From NCBI RefSeq assembly GCF_030272615.1, contig NC_081413.1:601958709-602022708 (forward strand): a stretch of DNA of 64,000 bases, written 5' to 3'. Shown piece after piece: positions 63,006-64,000 of the stretch (position 1 is the first letter of the stretch; each line of letters starts with the position of its first letter). This DNA is from Cryptomeria japonica. Its lineage: Eukaryota > Streptophyta > Pinopsida > Cupressales > Cupressaceae. The notes beneath the pieces are model-generated. The model was given only the letters and a program-made list of their open reading frames with translations, was not told the DNA's origin and searched no databases. The translations under genes and the position numbers were made by a program.

Positions 63006-63989
63006 TTAAGCATAATATCTATGCAAGTGCATAGCATTAATAGGTTCTTTAAGAGGCGTACCATCTACATCTGCTATTTTGTAAGAACCTGATCCATAAT
63101 CCTCAATAACGATATATGGTCCAAGCCAATTAGGACTAAATTTTCCCTTTTCTGCAGGTAAGGCATTCACATTGCGCTGATTCTCATAAAGGACTAAGTC
63201 ACCTACTGAGAAGGAACGTTGAATAACCTTATCATTATAGCTTCGTTGTAGAGTTTTGTGATACGCTTGAATATGCTCAAGAGCGTTTATACACTGTTCA
63301 TCAAGCATCTCAAGCTGTTGAAGTCATTGTTCTCTATAAGAGTCATCATCTACTATACCTTTGAGAGAAACCCTAAGTGATGGAATCTCTAACTCTAAGG
63401 GCATAATAGTGTCAGCACCATAAACAAGATTATAAGGAGTAGTTCCCGTAGCAATTCGTACACTTGTTCGATAGGCCCAAAGAGCATAGATTAGCTGGTT
63501 ACTCCAATCCTTACCATGCTTATTCACGGTTTTGCGAAGAATTTGTTCAATTATCTTATTGGATGATTCGGCTTGGCCATTTGACTGAGGATAATATGGT
63601 GTATAAAATTGATGTTTGATATGATACTTCTTGAGGAATTTCTTCACGTCCTTGTTCTTAAATGATGTCCCATTATCTGAGATAATAGTGGAAGGTATCC
63701 TGAATCGAGAAATAATGTTTTCTAGAAGAAATTGACAAATCACTTCAGCAGTAGTAGAGCGAAGGGGAATAGCTTCTACCCACTTCGTAAAGTAATCTGT
63801 TGCGGTTATAATGAAGGTGTGTCCTTGAGATGAAGGAGGAGAGATTTTTTCGATAAGATCCAAATCCCATGCGGAGAAAGGCCAAGAAGCTACTTGAGAA
63901 CGAAGTTCTTGAGCAGGAGCATGAATCAGATTATTGTGTTGTTGACATTGATGACATTTTTTAACAAATGAAAAGGAATCCTTCTGCAT
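63006..63989 (-). pseudogene. Ty3/gypsy (Tat-like) integrase, 3' part of pol
   Basis: From the window edge the minus strand reads KKCHQCQQH (zinc-finger Cys pair), SAWDLDLIEKISPP (first catalytic Asp), TIISDNGTSF (second Asp) and YYPQSNGQAESSNKIIEQIL (catalytic Glu). It continues WALWAYRTS-like text to MLDEQ...LGPYIVIEDYGSGSYKI. A single TGA near 63321 breaks the frame where CGA (Arg) fits. The YYPQ-NGQAESSNK signature is typical of plant Tat/Athila-type integrases rather than chromoviruses. It ends at 63006 with HLHRYYA and a stop. Protease, RT and the 5' LTR lie beyond the window. With one break, it is among the youngest elements here. Confidence 0.88.
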
Positions 63990-64000
63990 AGTTTGCCAAT

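Overview
This is nuclear DNA from a seed plant. The evidence is a six-exon plant laccase with GT-AG introns, a xyloglucan endotransglucosylase/hydrolase (XTH) fragment, and plant-type Ty3/gypsy, MULE, plant-mobile-domain (PMD) and small LTR elements whose primer binding sites match the plant initiator-Met tRNA. One apparently functional host gene in 64 kb, embedded in decayed, nested retroelements, suggests a large repeat-rich genome. A gymnosperm is my guess, but nothing here proves it.

Layout. 0.9-2.6 kb (-): decayed MULE transposase with a SWIM zinc finger. 2.75-14.2 kb (+): a Ty3/gypsy tandem array, LTR-gag-pol-LTR-(5'-deleted pol)-LTR. 16.5-17.0 kb (+): XTH pseudogene, exons 1-2 only. 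18.3-20.4 kb (-): non-autonomous LTR element with paired 750-bp LTRs and a PBS but no pol. 24.1-27.6 kb (-): decayed gag with a probable 5' LTR. 27.7-33.3 kb: AT-rich, no gene seen. 33.4-37.0 kb (+): laccase, 576 aa, all copper-ligand motifs present, the only host gene that looks functional. 37.2-39.0 kb: a three-copy 213-bp array and a duplicated laccase 3' end. 42-46 kb: unidentified repeat, RNase H-like remnant and a decayed unknown ORF split by a 371-bp TRIM with a perfect 5-bp target-site duplication. 46.9-50 kb (-): decayed unknown protein and an LTR. 50.9-52.4 kb (-): LTR and integrase-chromodomain end of a chromovirus-like element. 52.4-57.5 kb (+): a long decayed unknown ORF, preceded by hairpin motifs and followed by a TATA-like site and a Tat-like PBS; it may lie in a giant LTR. 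57.5-64 kb: 3' end of a minus-strand Ty3 element (LTR, polypurine tract, integrase) carrying an antisense PMD gene.

How it fits together. Most of the sequence is layers of retroelements. The two gypsy copies can be compared base by base, and most of their differing stop codons are explained by C-to-T changes in CAG or CAA codons, as expected from cytosine methylation. The least decayed element is the PMD-bearing one at the right end. The strongest leads are the long unknown ORF at 53.4-56.6 kb, the antisense PMD gene and its shared minisatellite, and the complete TRIM at 45.6 kb.
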